This document shows, piece by piece, positions 8,033 through 16,552 of a stretch of DNA of 18,300 nt. Position numbers and translations under genes: made by a program. The notes under the pieces were generated by a model. The model was not told the origin of the DNA and made no database searches. It was given only the letters and a program-made list of their open reading frames with translations. Each line of letters starts with the position of its first letter. Within the stretch, counting starts at the first letter, position 1. This DNA is from Dehalococcoidia bacterium CG2_30_46_9 (GTDB lineage: Bacteria; Chloroflexota; Dehalococcoidia; GIF9; AB-539-J10), in contig MNYE01000062.1 of NCBI GenBank assembly GCA_001873005.1, forward strand, positions 1-18,300, written 5' to 3'.

Positions 8033-8096
8033 AAAAAGCCGTCTGGTTATACACCGGCTACTCTTAGGAAAACTGCGCTCGGCTTTAGCCAGCCGG
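8033..8096 (-). promoter_or_regulatory. Possible transcription attenuator in the rpsL leader
   Basis: On the minus strand, CCGGCT (8096-8091) can pair with AGCCGG (8059-8054) as an antiterminator. Alternatively GCCG (8058-8055) can pair with CGGC (8041-8038), directly followed by five U residues (8037-8033), as a weak terminator hairpin. The two pairings share one segment and so exclude each other, which is the usual attenuator layout. The terminator stem is only 4 bp and may be too weak, so this is tentative. Confidence 0.32.
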
Positions 8097-8142
8097 CTTT
8101 TTACTTCTCTAATCTTTTACCTTCAGTAGACGCTAAGGTAGT

Positions 8143-8171
8143 AATTTAACACGGCATAAAAAACTTGTCAA
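8143..8171 (-). promoter_or_regulatory. Promoter of the str-S10 ribosomal operon
   Basis: On the minus strand, a perfect -35 box TTGACA (8171-8166) is followed by a 17-nt spacer and TAAATT (8148-8143), a 4/6 match to the -10 consensus. Transcription would begin near 8136, leaving a leader of about 135 nt before rpsL. Confidence 0.68.
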
Positions 8172-8220
8172 ACAAAACAAGCAACTTGTTAACTAAAATT
8201 CAACAAAATAAACAACTTAT

Positions 8221-8249
8221 TTGACTTGCGACTATTGATGGATTAAGAT
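8221..8249 (+). promoter_or_regulatory. Promoter of the BFN nuclease gene and possibly the atp operon
   Basis: TTGACT (8221-8226), a 17-nt spacer and TAAGAT (8244-8249) form a good sigma-70-type promoter about 40 nt upstream of the ATG at 8294. Since no other promoter is obvious between 8294 and the ATP synthase genes, it may serve the whole plus-strand operon. The rpsL promoter faces it across about 50 bp. That stretch holds repeated AACTT(G/A)T motifs near 8162, 8183 and 8214, which could be protein sites. Confidence 0.6.
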
Positions 8250-8293
8250 TTAGGAGTGTAAAATAAATAATCATGTGCAAGGGAGGTAGCATA

Positions 8294-8815
8294 ATGAAAG
8301 AGATGTCAATTGACAGTATCCGGGTAAGCCTGATGAATTATCAACGAGTTGTGATTTTAAAAGAAAAGGGAGCAAATCGCTATCTGCCTATCTGGATTGG
8401 TCCTAATGAAGCAGATGCCATCGCTGTGAAATTGCAGAATATCCCGCTACCTCGCCCCTTAACCCATGATTTGCTACAATCCGTGATTACCAACTTAGGG
8501 GCTTCACTCAATTATATTGTGGTAAATGAACTTCAAAACGATACTTTTTATGCCAAGCTTTTCCTTACCGTTGATAGCACACAGATTGAGGTCGATTCTC
8601 GTCCTAGCGATGCTATTGCTCTGGCAGTGCGAGTAGGGGTACCGATATATGTCGAGGAAATGGTGTTAGAAAAAGCGGGCATTGTGCTTGAGGAGGAAAC
8701 AGGAAAGCCCGTCTCCGAGGGCAAAGTGAATGAGGAGGAGATGAAAGGGCTGTCAGCGTATAAAGATTTCATAAATACGCTGGATCTGGAGGATTTCAAT
8801 AAACGCAAATCTTAG
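8294..8815 (+). CDS. Bifunctional nuclease (DUF151/BFN) domain protein
   Basis: BFN-domain proteins have been reported to have RNase and DNase activity in plants. The role in bacteria is not settled. The protein is 173 residues. The conserved BFN parts are the start MKEMSIDSIRVSL, the strand VVILKEKGANRYLPIWIGPNEADAIAVKLQ, the RPLTHDLL motif, and VDSRPSDAIALAVRVGVPIYV. The C-terminus (from about residue 130) is acidic and charged, without a UVR domain. The ATG at 8294 is chosen because GGGAGG lies 6 nt upstream; an upstream ATG at 8273 has no such site. It is separated from the next gene by only a few nucleotides, so it is probably co-transcribed with the ATP synthase genes. That pairing is a synteny point, not evidence of function. 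Confidence 0.88.
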   Translation: MKEMSIDSIRVSLMNYQRVVILKEKGANRYLPIWIGPNEADAIAVKLQNIPLPRPLTHDLLQSVITNLGASLNYIVVNELQNDTFYAKLFLTVDSTQIEVDSRPSDAIALAVRVGVPIYVEEMVLEKAGIVLEEETGKPVSEGKVNEEEMKGLSAYKDFINTLDLEDFNKRKS

Positions 8816-8832
8816 CTATGAACGGGGGCTCG

Positions 8833-9078
8833 ATGAGGCATTGGGCTGTAGCGGTACAGTTGCTTGCTGTGGGTTTTTATGTGGCTTTCAGCCTCTTAAT
8901 ACCCACAAGCATAGGTTTCTGGCTTGACAAAAGGTTATCCCACGAATTCCCTTTACTCACTCTTATTGGTCTTGGTATCGGGACAGGAATCATGATTTAC
9001 GGGGTTTATCGTATGGTACGCCCATTTCTACAAGAGGCTAAGAAGGAAAAAGGAGATAAAGGTCAGGATAATGGCTAG
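8833..9078 (+). CDS. atpZ: AtpZ/AtpI-family membrane protein (ATP synthase accessory subunit)
   Basis: A protein of 81 residues with two predicted membrane helices: an N-terminal hydrophobic run (WAVAVQLLAVGFYVAFSLLIPTSI) and a second (FPLLTLIGLGIGTGIMIYGVYRMV). They are joined by the FWLDKRLSHEF loop; the second helix is followed by a charged tail (KKEKGDKGQDNG). This is the AtpZ/AtpI layout; such proteins assist assembly of the c-ring or Mg2+ uptake. It lies directly upstream of atpB, as expected, and overlaps it by 8 nt. The start at 8833 has GGGGG upstream; the ATG at 8818 is an alternative that would add five residues. The choice between AtpI and AtpZ is not certain. Confidence 0.8.
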   Translation: MRHWAVAVQLLAVGFYVAFSLLIPTSIGFWLDKRLSHEFPLLTLIGLGIGTGIMIYGVYRMVRPFLQEAKKEKGDKGQDNG

Positions 9079-10000
9079 AAGGAGAGTATTTGGGTGTACC
9101 TTAAATGTGTTGGTCATTAGCATCGTTGTTCTGTTAGGCTTAATGGCGATTAGCTTTAGTAGTGGTGCCATTGGAAGGGCTATTTTTGGGGGTGAAGCTT
9201 CAGGCATCTTTGCTGTGCCTCCACCTCACCACGAACTACCAGCCAATCAAATCTCTCCCGGACTTCCTGTTACTAATACGATGATTGTCTCCTGGATTAG
9301 CATTTTGGTGCTATTCGTGTCGTTTTTTACTGCCACCCGCAAAATGAAGCTTGTTCCTAAAGGTCTTCAGAATTTTGTCGAATTTCTTTACGAGTCAGCG
9401 GCAAATTTTGTTGAAGATGCGGCCGGTAAGGAGAATGGACGCAGATTTTTCCCCATAGTCGTTACTATTTTCCTTTTTGTCGTTACTAACGCCTGGCTTG
9501 CTCTCATACCCGGTTTTGGCACTATTACTATTAATGGTGCCCCCTTGCTTCGAGGGGCTAACACTGATATCAATTTGCCCCTGGCCCTGGCTGTTGTTGC
9601 CTTCTTTGCTATAGAATATTGGGGGTTCACCTCGAAAGGCTTAAAGAGATACATCAAGGAGTTTTGCAACTTAACTCCGTTTCGCCAATGTCTTGCCCAG
9701 TTATTGAGGGGCAAGATTAAGCCGGCTTTAAGTAACCTTTTTAACGGCGTAATAGGCCTATTTACTGGTTTTCTAGAAATTCTTAGCCATCTGATTCGTA
9801 TGGTTAGTTTTACCTTCCGTCTTTTTGGCAACATGACTGCCGGTGAGATTTTAATTCTGGCCATTACTTTTATCATTCCTTGGGTATTGCCCTTACCATT
9901 TTATGGCTTGGAGCTTTTCTTTGGCTTCGTGCAAGCCTTGATATTTGGCGGCCTGACTTTATCTTTCGCCTGCGCCGCCGTGATGACTAAGGAAGAATAG
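9071..10000 (+). CDS. atpB: F0F1 ATP synthase subunit a
   Basis: The stator channel subunit that passes protons to the c-ring. The protein is 309 residues, long for this family (often 220-280), mainly because of an N-terminal extension and a loop with GLKRYIKEFCNLTPFRQCLAQLL (about 190-212). The essential arginine is in SFTFRLFGNMTAGEI (Arg250), the counterpart of Escherichia coli Arg210. Several membrane helices are visible, such as IVSWISILVLFVSFF and FFPIVVTIFLFVVTNAWLALIP. The first helix (LNVLVISIVVLLGLMAI) may act as an uncleaved signal anchor. The C-terminus ends in MTKEE. It starts within the end of the previous gene (8-nt overlap), so translation is coupled. Confidence 0.94.
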   Translation: MARRRVFGCTLNVLVISIVVLLGLMAISFSSGAIGRAIFGGEASGIFAVPPPHHELPANQISPGLPVTNTMIVSWISILVLFVSFFTATRKMKLVPKGLQNFVEFLYESAANFVEDAAGKENGRRFFPIVVTIFLFVVTNAWLALIPGFGTITINGAPLLRGANTDINLPLALAVVAFFAIEYWGFTSKGLKRYIKEFCNLTPFRQCLAQLLRGKIKPALSNLFNGVIGLFTGFLEILSHLIRMVSFTFRLFGNMTAGEILILAITFIIPWVLPLPFYGLELFFGFVQALIFGGLTLSFACAAVMTKEE

Positions 10001-10012
10001 TAAAAGGACTGA

Positions 10013-10255
<243 letters not shown>

Positions 10256-10279
10256 CAACGGACAGAGGTTTATATTATT

Positions 10280-10792
10280 ATGGGAGGAGTGTTAGGAAGC
10301 CTAGGAATCAATTTACCTTCCTTTGTGGCGCAGTTAATAAACTTTGCTATTTTACTTGTCTTGCTTGCATTCTTCGGATATAAGCCAATTCGTAGAATAC
10401 TCGATGAGAGATCCAATAGGATAAAAGAAAGCATGGAGAAGACTGAAGCTATAAAGGAAGAGTATGCCAGGGCTAAGGAAGAGGCAGAGAAGCTAATTGA
10501 CAAGGCGCGCGAGGAAGGGCAATCTATAATTAGTCAAGCTATTAAAGTTGAGGAAAGGCTCAAGATGGAAGCAAAAGAGAAAGCAAAGCAAGAGGCGCAA
10601 GCTATCATTAATGAAACTCACGCAGCGTTAGAACGAGAGCAGGGCAAAATCATTGCTGATTTGCGCCGGGAATTTGTGGATATTTCCATCTTGGCAGCGG
10701 AAAAAGTGATTAAGGAAACCCTGGATAAAGAGAGACACCGGCGGCTTATCGAAGAGGCATTGGAAGAGATCGGTACTTTGAAGAAGAATTAA
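10280..10792 (+). CDS. atpF: F0F1 ATP synthase subunit b
   Basis: The peripheral stalk that holds F1 against F0. The protein is 170 residues. A single N-terminal membrane helix (FVAQLINFAILLVLLAFFGYKPI) is followed by a long charged coiled coil rich in Glu, Lys and Ala (AKEEAEKLIDKAREEG..., KMEAKEKAKQEAQAIINE). The C-terminal end, LAAEKVIKETLDKERHRRLIEEALEEI, is the part that binds subunit delta. Length and layout are typical of the family. It is separated from atpE by 24 nt and from atpH by 16 nt. Confidence 0.95.
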   Translation: MGGVLGSLGINLPSFVAQLINFAILLVLLAFFGYKPIRRILDERSNRIKESMEKTEAIKEEYARAKEEAEKLIDKAREEGQSIISQAIKVEERLKMEAKEKAKQEAQAIINETHAALEREQGKIIADLRREFVDISILAAEKVIKETLDKERHRRLIEEALEEIGTLKKN

Positions 10793-10808
10793 GGACTCTT
10801 ACGGGAAA

Positions 10809-11342
10809 ATGGCAAGGATAACTTCCGGCAAGCGTTACGCACAAGCTATTTTCGAGCTAGCACTGGAAAAGGGGGAATTGGTAAGCCGACGGCAAAGTTT
10901 ACAGAAGATTGTCGAGATAGCGAAGAACGAAGGGCTTACGGCTTTATTGGAAGACCCAGGGCTTTCTTCCGATGTCAAAAGGGATCTCCTAGAGGAAAGA
11001 TTGGGGGGGGGAAATCTCTGGGCTTTCAATTTGGCTTTGTCCCTTGCCAGCAAAGAGGAATTGGGAATCGCCGGCGATATTTTACAGGAATATAGCACAT
11101 TGCTGGATACTTACAATGGCGTTGAACACGTAGAAATTGTTACCGCCTTGTCTTTGGATCAGAAGGATAAAGAGGGTATTTCACACCAAGTTGAGAAAAT
11201 CATAGGACGCAAGGTTGTTGTTGATTTCCAGGTTGAGCCGTCTATAATTGGAGGGATAAAAGCCAAGATTGGTGACGTGCTCATTGATAATAGTGTACGT
11301 AATAGATTGGAAACATTGAGGAAAAAGCTCAGTCTAGGTTGA
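10809..11342 (+). CDS. atpH: F0F1 ATP synthase subunit delta
   Basis: Links the peripheral stalk to the top of F1. The protein is 177 residues, normal length. It starts [24 protein letters not shown] and ends [31 protein letters not shown], the typical delta/OSCP C-terminal motif. The interior has [10 protein letters not shown] run of nine G residues (11003-11011) encodes LGGGN around residue 66-70. The frame is intact here, but such a run is prone to length change in replication and sequencing. The stop at 11340-11342 is 2 nt before the atpA ATG. Confidence 0.95.
   Translation: MARITSGKRYAQAIFELALEKGELVSRRQSLQKIVEIAKNEGLTALLEDPGLSSDVKRDLLEERLGGGNLWAFNLALSLASKEELGIAGDILQEYSTLLDTYNGVEHVEIVTALSLDQKDKEGISHQVEKIIGRKVVVDFQVEPSIIGGIKAKIGDVLIDNSVRNRLETLRKKLSLG
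11003..11011 (+). repeat. Nine-G homopolymer inside atpH
   Basis: An uninterrupted run of nine G residues in coding sequence, read as Gly-Gly-Gly after Leu. Other G runs in this window appear clearly shorter. A gain or loss of one base would shift the frame of an essential subunit. It is intact in this sequence. Confidence 0.9.
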
Positions 11343-11344
11343 AC

Positions 11345-12850
11345 ATGGCAACGCGAGGGCAAGATATTGTTTCAGCAATTAAAGAGCAAATTGAGCACTT
11401 TAGTGCCCCTGTTGCTGTAGCTAATATTGGCACTGTGATACAAGTAGGTGATGGTATCGCTCGTATCTATGGGCTAGAGAACGCGGCTTACAATGGATTG
11501 CTGCAATTTCCCCATGGTATTGTGGGATTGGCCCTGAACCTGGAGGAGGATAATGTTGGTGCCGTTATCCTTGGCGATTGCAGCCAGATAAAAGAGGGGG
11601 ATGAAGTAAGAGCGACAGGCAGGGTAATAGAGGTTCCTGTGGGAGAGGCTCTTATTGGAAGGGTGGTTGACCCTTTAGGACGTTCCCTTGATGGTAAGGG
11701 ATTAATCAAGGCGGAGAAGACTCGACCTATAGAGAAAGTGGCGCCAGACGTAACAAAAAGAGGACCAGTAGATACGCCGGTGATGACCGGCATCAAAGCC
11801 ATAGATAGCATGATTCCTATTGGGCGAGGGCAGCGTGAGCTTATTATTGGTGACCGCTTTACTGGCAAATCAGCAATTGCCATTGATACCATAATCGCTC
11901 AAAAAGGCCAAAATATGATTTGCATCTATGTAGCTATCGGACAAAGGACATCCAAGGTAGCTCAGGTAATAGCTACTTTGGAGAAGTATGGAGCTATGGA
12001 ATATACTATTGTGGTAGAAGCTGGTGCTTCCGACCCTGCGCCACTACAATATATTGCTCCTTACGCTGGCTGTGCTATGGGGGAGGAGTTTATGGAGCAG
12101 GGAAAAGATGCTTTGATTATTTATGATGACCTTTATAAACACGCCTGGGCTTATCGCCAACTTTCCTTATTGTTGCGCCGCCCGCCGGGTAGAGAAGCTT
12201 ATCCTGGAGATATATTTTATCTGCATAGTCGGCTTCTTGAGAGGGCTGCTAAGCTAGCTCCAGAATACGGCAGTGGCTCACTTACTGCTTTGCCTATTAT
12301 TGAAACTCAACTTGGGGATATTTCAGCTTATATCCCCACAAACGTAATTTCCATCACTGACGGGCAGATTTATCTTGAGCCAGATTTATTCAATGCCGGG
12401 ATTCGTCCGGCGATAAATGTGGGATTATCAGTATCCCGGGTAGGGGGCTCGGCTCAAAGAAAGGCAATGAGACAGATAGCCGGCAGGCTAAGATTAGAGC
12501 TAGCTCAGTTTCGCGAGCTAGAAGCCTTTGCTAAGTTTGGTGGCGAAGAATTAGATAAAGCTACCAGGGAACAACTGGAGCGAGGTCGGCGCATTACCGA
12601 GGTATTGAAACAGCTACAGTATTTACCAATGTCGCTGGGAAAACAGGTAAGCATTCTCTATGTCGTAACCAATGGCTATCTCGATGATGTTCCCGTAGAA
12701 AAAGTTATCGCCTGGGAAGAGAACCTCCACCGTTTTATGGAGACTAATCACCCCGAGATAGAGAATAGAATCAATACTGAGTACGAGATAAAAGCTGAAA
12801 TTGAAGAAATTTTACGGGCAGCAATAGCAGAGTTCAAACAAGGTAAGTAG
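11345..12850 (+). CDS. atpA: F0F1 ATP synthase subunit alpha
   Basis: The non-catalytic nucleotide-binding subunit of F1. The protein is 501 residues from the ATG at 11345. The frame is open from a TTG at 11339, but that overlaps atpH and is less likely. The P-loop reads GDRFTGKS (169-176) where most alpha subunits have GDRQTGKT: Gln to Phe and Thr to Ser. The arginine finger is present in SVSRVGG (Arg365). Other conserved parts are [54 protein letters not shown] and [25 protein letters not shown]. The segment [12 protein letters not shown] differs from the usual DDLSKHAVAYRQ. The stop codon overlaps the arm of a palindrome at 12846. Confidence 0.96.
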   Translation: MATRGQDIVSAIKEQIEHFSAPVAVANIGTVIQVGDGIARIYGLENAAYNGLLQFPHGIVGLALNLEEDNVGAVILGDCSQIKEGDEVRATGRVIEVPVGEALIGRVVDPLGRSLDGKGLIKAEKTRPIEKVAPDVTKRGPVDTPVMTGIKAIDSMIPIGRGQRELIIGDRFTGKSAIAIDTIIAQKGQNMICIYVAIGQRTSKVAQVIATLEKYGAMEYTIVVEAGASDPAPLQYIAPYAGCAMGEEFMEQGKDALIIYDDLYKHAWAYRQLSLLLRRPPGREAYPGDIFYLHSRLLERAAKLAPEYGSGSLTALPIIETQLGDISAYIPTNVISITDGQIYLEPDLFNAGIRPAINVGLSVSRVGGSAQRKAMRQIAGRLRLELAQFRELEAFAKFGGEELDKATREQLERGRRITEVLKQLQYLPMSLGKQVSILYVVTNGYLDDVPVEKVIAWEENLHRFMETNHPEIENRINTEYEIKAEIEEILRAAIAEFKQGK

Positions 12851-12897
12851 TTGCCCAATTTATTGGGCTTTCCCGCCTGATAAATCAGGCAACTACT
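12846..12897. repeat. 52-bp compound palindrome at the atpA stop codon
   Basis: Outer arms of 10 bp (12846-12855 and 12888-12897, core GTAGTTGCC / GGCAACTAC) enclose two hairpins: GCCCAAT-TT-ATTGGGC (12853-12868) and GCCTGAT-AA-ATCAGGC (12875-12890). The two pairings compete with the outer stem. The atpA stop codon is part of the left arm. It looks like a REP/BIME-type element or MITE remnant, and it could also act as an mRNA stability element between atpA and atpG. Confidence 0.75.
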
Positions 12898-12950
12898 AAA
12901 TCCTAAACAAAGAGGAGTTTTGCCCTGAACTTGTTTCAGGGTTAGGATTT
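12898..12950. repeat. Nested hairpin with CCTGAA palindrome covering the atpG ribosome binding site
   Basis: Outer arms AAATCCTAA (12898-12906) and TTAGGATTT (12942-12950) enclose CCCTGAACTTGTTTCAGGG (12923-12941). The presumed Shine-Dalgarno of atpG (AGGA, 12944-12947) is in the right arm, 6 nt before the start, so it could be hidden in the folded transcript. A better site, AGAGGAG (12911-12917), is too far upstream, as if the palindrome had been inserted between it and the start codon. Confidence 0.7.
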
Positions 12951-12953
12951 GTT

Positions 12954-13811
12954 ATGGCTACTATTCAGGTCTTGCGTCGCCGCATACGTAGTATCCAAGG
13001 TACGGCCAAGATTTGCCGGGCAATGGAGATGATCGCCACTGCTAAGTTGAAGAGAACGCAACAGCAGGCATTGGCCGGGCGGCCTTATGCTGAGAAGATA
13101 CACCAGGTAATTGCCGATCTGGCGGTCGAACCTTCAGTAAGAGGTGAAATCCCTCCCTTGCTACAGAAGCGCGCAGTGAAAAAAATCGCTGTGGTTCACA
13201 TTACTACCGACCGAGGACTATGTGGTGGCTTGAATGCTAATTTAAATCGGGTTGTGGCTAAGTTTATTCTAGAGCAAAGCGCACCCGTTATTCTTATTAC
13301 CATAGGTCGTAAAGGGAGAGCCTTCGCTCATAGTGCCGGGCTTCATATACTTGCTGAGTTCACTGGTATTAGCGACCGAGTTACTGTCCGGGAAACCTTG
13401 CCCATCTCCAGAGTGGTTATTGAGAGTTATGGTAATGGTGATGTTGATTTGGCATATCTTGCCTATCCTCGTTTTATCAGTACCATGGTGCAAAAACCCA
13501 CTATGGAAGTCTTGCTTCCTGTTGAGCCAGCAAAACTTCCTGCGGGGCAAGTAGGGGAATATATTTATGAGCCTAATCCCCTTGCCGTTTTAAATGAGTT
13601 ATTGCCGAGGTTCGTGGAGATGCAGGTATATCACGCCATACTTGAGCTTATTGCTGGTGAGCAATCAGCACGGATGGTAGCCATGCGTAATGCCAGCGAT
13701 AATGCTGAAGAGCTTATCAAGGAATTAGCTCTGACCTTGAATAAAGTTAGACAAGAGAGTATCACAAAGGAGATCTGCGATATCAGCGGAGGGACTGAGG
13801 CTTTGGCTTAA
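12954..13811 (+). CDS. atpG: F0F1 ATP synthase subunit gamma
   Basis: The rotating central shaft of F1. The protein is 285 residues. N-terminal helix: ATIQVLRRRIRSIQGTAKICRAMEMIATAKLKRTQ. The conserved ITTDRGLCGGLNANLNR is present. C-terminal helix: HAILELIAGEQSARMVAMRNASDNAEELIKELALTLNKVRQESITKEICDISGGTEAL. This is the family signature. Length is normal. The ATG at 12954 is the only start that gives the typical N-terminus. Its ribosome binding site lies in a hairpin (see the repeat at 12898-12950), which might lower its translation relative to atpA and atpD, in line with the 3:3:1 stoichiometry. Confidence 0.96.
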   Translation: MATIQVLRRRIRSIQGTAKICRAMEMIATAKLKRTQQQALAGRPYAEKIHQVIADLAVEPSVRGEIPPLLQKRAVKKIAVVHITTDRGLCGGLNANLNRVVAKFILEQSAPVILITIGRKGRAFAHSAGLHILAEFTGISDRVTVRETLPISRVVIESYGNGDVDLAYLAYPRFISTMVQKPTMEVLLPVEPAKLPAGQVGEYIYEPNPLAVLNELLPRFVEMQVYHAILELIAGEQSARMVAMRNASDNAEELIKELALTLNKVRQESITKEICDISGGTEALA

Positions 13812-13821
13812 GAAAGTAAAT

Positions 13822-15323
<1,502 letters not shown>

Positions 15324-15326
15324 TCT

Positions 15327-15346
15327 CCTCTCTTCGAAGGGAGAGG
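15327..15346. repeat. CCTCTC palindrome between atpD and atpC
   Basis: CCTCTCTTCGAAGGGAGAGG has arms CCTCTC/GAGAGG with an inner TTCGAA. It resembles the core of the 3211-3245 palindrome with 2 nt lost from the left arm, so both probably belong to one repeat family. It occupies half of the 43-nt gap between atpD and atpC. Confidence 0.65.
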
Positions 15347-15366
15347 AATAAGGCGAGAGTAAGACT

Positions 15367-15804
15367 ATGGCTACTTTCAAGTTAGAAATTGTTACTGCGG
15401 AGAAAATGGTCTTCTCTGACGATGTCAATGAGGTGGTTGCCTGGGGAGTGGAAGGGCAATTAGGCATTCTTCCCCATCATGCTCCTTTGATGACTATGCT
15501 CCAGTCTGGAGACCTGCTTATTAAAAAGGATAATGAAGAACAATATCTAGCAATAAGTGGCGGCTTCCTGGAGGTGCGTCCTGACAAAGTGATTATCTTG
15601 GCTGATGCCTGCGAACGTGCTGAGGAAATTGATGTAGCTCGTGCTGAGGAAGCAAAGAAACGTGCTGAAGAAGCTCTGAAAGCAGCTCCCGCCCGGGTAG
15701 ATGTTGCTGCCGAGGCAGCGCTGCGTCGCTCACTGGCTAGATTAAAGGTAGCTGAAAAAAGACGCCGCAGACCAGGGACACAACCCCATCCCACCAAGCT
15801 CTAA
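15367..15804 (+). CDS. atpC: F0F1 ATP synthase subunit epsilon
   Basis: Inhibitory and coupling subunit of the central stalk. The protein is 145 residues. The N-terminal beta-sandwich ([42 protein letters not shown], then [27 protein letters not shown]) is followed by two alpha helices ([16 protein letters not shown]..., [18 protein letters not shown]). The family motif [11 protein letters not shown] is present. The tail ([12 protein letters not shown]) is a few residues longer than common. Last gene of the operon. It faces khpA, with only 13 nt between the two stop codons and no room for a clear terminator. Confidence 0.94.
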   Translation: MATFKLEIVTAEKMVFSDDVNEVVAWGVEGQLGILPHHAPLMTMLQSGDLLIKKDNEEQYLAISGGFLEVRPDKVIILADACERAEEIDVARAEEAKKRAEEALKAAPARVDVAAEAALRRSLARLKVAEKRRRRPGTQPHPTKL

Positions 15805-15817
15805 ATCCCAAAATGGT

Positions 15818-16045
15818 CTACAATATTTCCAATCTTACACGGGTCTCGTTTCTAGCTGCTTTTACGCGAAGCAAAGTGCGTATTGCTTCAGCTACTCGAC
15901 CTTGCCTGCCAATAACCCTGCCCTTATCTTCAGGCGAGACCTCTAATTTAATTAATATACCTTGGTCGCTATTTTCTTCAGTAACTTTCACTTTATCAGG
16001 TTCTGAGACGATGGATTTAACGATGTATTCTACTAGGTCTTTCAT
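15818..16045 (-). CDS. khpA: KH-domain RNA-binding protein KhpA (YlqC family)
   Basis: A small single-KH protein, often encoded beside rpsP, that in Gram-positive bacteria partners with KhpB and affects cell growth and sRNA levels. The protein is 75 residues: [21 protein letters not shown], then [30 protein letters not shown] with the KH GxxG loop GRQG (46-49), ending RVRLEIL. Length is typical. It overlaps rpsP by 4 nt (ATGA). GGAGG lies a few bases upstream, inside the rpsP tail. Convergent with atpC, with 13 nt between them. Confidence 0.92.
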   Translation of the reverse strand: MKDLVEYIVKSIVSEPDKVKVTEENSDQGILIKLEVSPEDKGRVIGRQGRVAEAIRTLLRVKAARNETRVRLEIL

Positions 16046-16401
16046 TCTACCTCCTGTCCCTCGCCAGATAAGGGGTGTTGAGGGGAGGGACTCCCTCTTC
16101 CCCGCGTGATTGATTTTGGTTCTGACCCTGAATTAAGTTCAGGGGACTGCAGCTTGAATTTATCCATAATACCTAATTTGCGGAATAAGCTACACACCGT
16201 ATCTGTGGTTTGCGCTCCACGCTTAAGCCATTCTAAAGCCTTCTCTTCGTTAATGTGAATAGTAGCCGGATCGGTCAAAGGATTATAATGTCCGATGACC
16301 TCAATAAAGGCACCGTTGCGGGCAGAATGACTATCTGCCACCACGACTCGGTAGGCTGGCTTATTTTTAGCACCTACCCTGCGTAATCTAATTTTAACCA
16401 T
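16042..16401 (-). CDS. rpsP: 30S ribosomal protein S16 (bS16) with repeat-derived tail
   Basis: S16 is a small-subunit assembly protein. The core is typical: [29 protein letters not shown], then [38 protein letters not shown] and [11 protein letters not shown]. The total is 119 residues against the usual 80-90. Residues from about 86 (SPELNSGS... to GEGQEVE) have no family counterpart. They are encoded by a CCTGAA palindrome (16126-16144) and a copy of the repeat also found in rplD (16057-16077). The ATG at 16401 fits the family. GGGAG lies 14 nt from it but about 5 nt from an in-frame TTG at 16410, so the start may be three codons earlier. khpA follows, without the usual rimM-trmD nearby. 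Confidence 0.93.
   Translation of the reverse strand: MVKIRLRRVGAKNKPAYRVVVADSHSARNGAFIEVIGHYNPLTDPATIHINEEKALEWLKRGAQTTDTVCSLFRKLGIMDKFKLQSPELNSGSEPKSITRGRGSPSPQHPLSGEGQEVE
16057..16077 (-). repeat. 21-bp repeat unit shared with the rplD tail
   Basis: Matches the reverse complement of 3263-3283 at 20 of 21 positions (core CCCTCGCCAGATAA). Translated here in the rpsP frame as HPLSGEGQ. Confidence 0.8.
16126..16144 (-). repeat. CCTGAA palindrome in the rpsP tail
   Basis: On the minus strand this reads CCCTGAACTTAATTCAGGG, with 7-bp perfect arms. It is the third copy of the element also found in rplC (4271-4289) and before atpG (12923-12941). It encodes part of the tail (SPELNSG) just after the S16 core ends. 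Confidence 0.85.
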
Positions 16402-16412
16402 TTGATACAATC

Positions 16413-16441
16413 ATTCTCCCACAAGTTATTGTGTTTGTCAA
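16413..16441 (-). promoter_or_regulatory. Possible promoter of rpsP-khpA
   Basis: On the minus strand, a perfect TTGACA (16441-16436) is followed by a 17-nt spacer and GAGAAT (16418-16413, 4/6). Transcription would then start only about 5 nt before the ATG, leaving rpsP almost leaderless. The -35 box may instead belong to another -10 that I cannot identify. Confidence 0.35.
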
Positions 16442-16466
16442 TAGCAATTTGGCTCAGGAACAAGAG

Positions 16467-16495
16467 TTGAAATACAAGATATTTTGTTGTAATGT
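16467..16495 (+). promoter_or_regulatory. Possible promoter of the flavodoxin gene
   Basis: TTGAAA (16467-16472), a 17-nt spacer and TAATGT (16490-16495) lie upstream of a strong ribosome binding site (AAAGGAGG) and the ATG at 16553. Moderate matches only. Confidence 0.4.
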
Positions 16496-16552
16496 ATAGA
16501 TTTAGAAGGTCCAGGTATTTTGATCTTAAAATTTAAATAAAGGAGGCTAAAA

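Noticed and set aside
8096..8105. A plus-strand terminator at CCGGCTTTTTA downstream of the rpsL start.
   Set aside because: No plus-strand gene lies upstream of it, so a terminator reading is not useful. The same bases fit the minus-strand antiterminator better.
8147..8158. A short ATG-Pro-Cys-stop leader peptide in the rpsL leader.
   Set aside because: Three codons with no ribosome binding site; no sign of selection.
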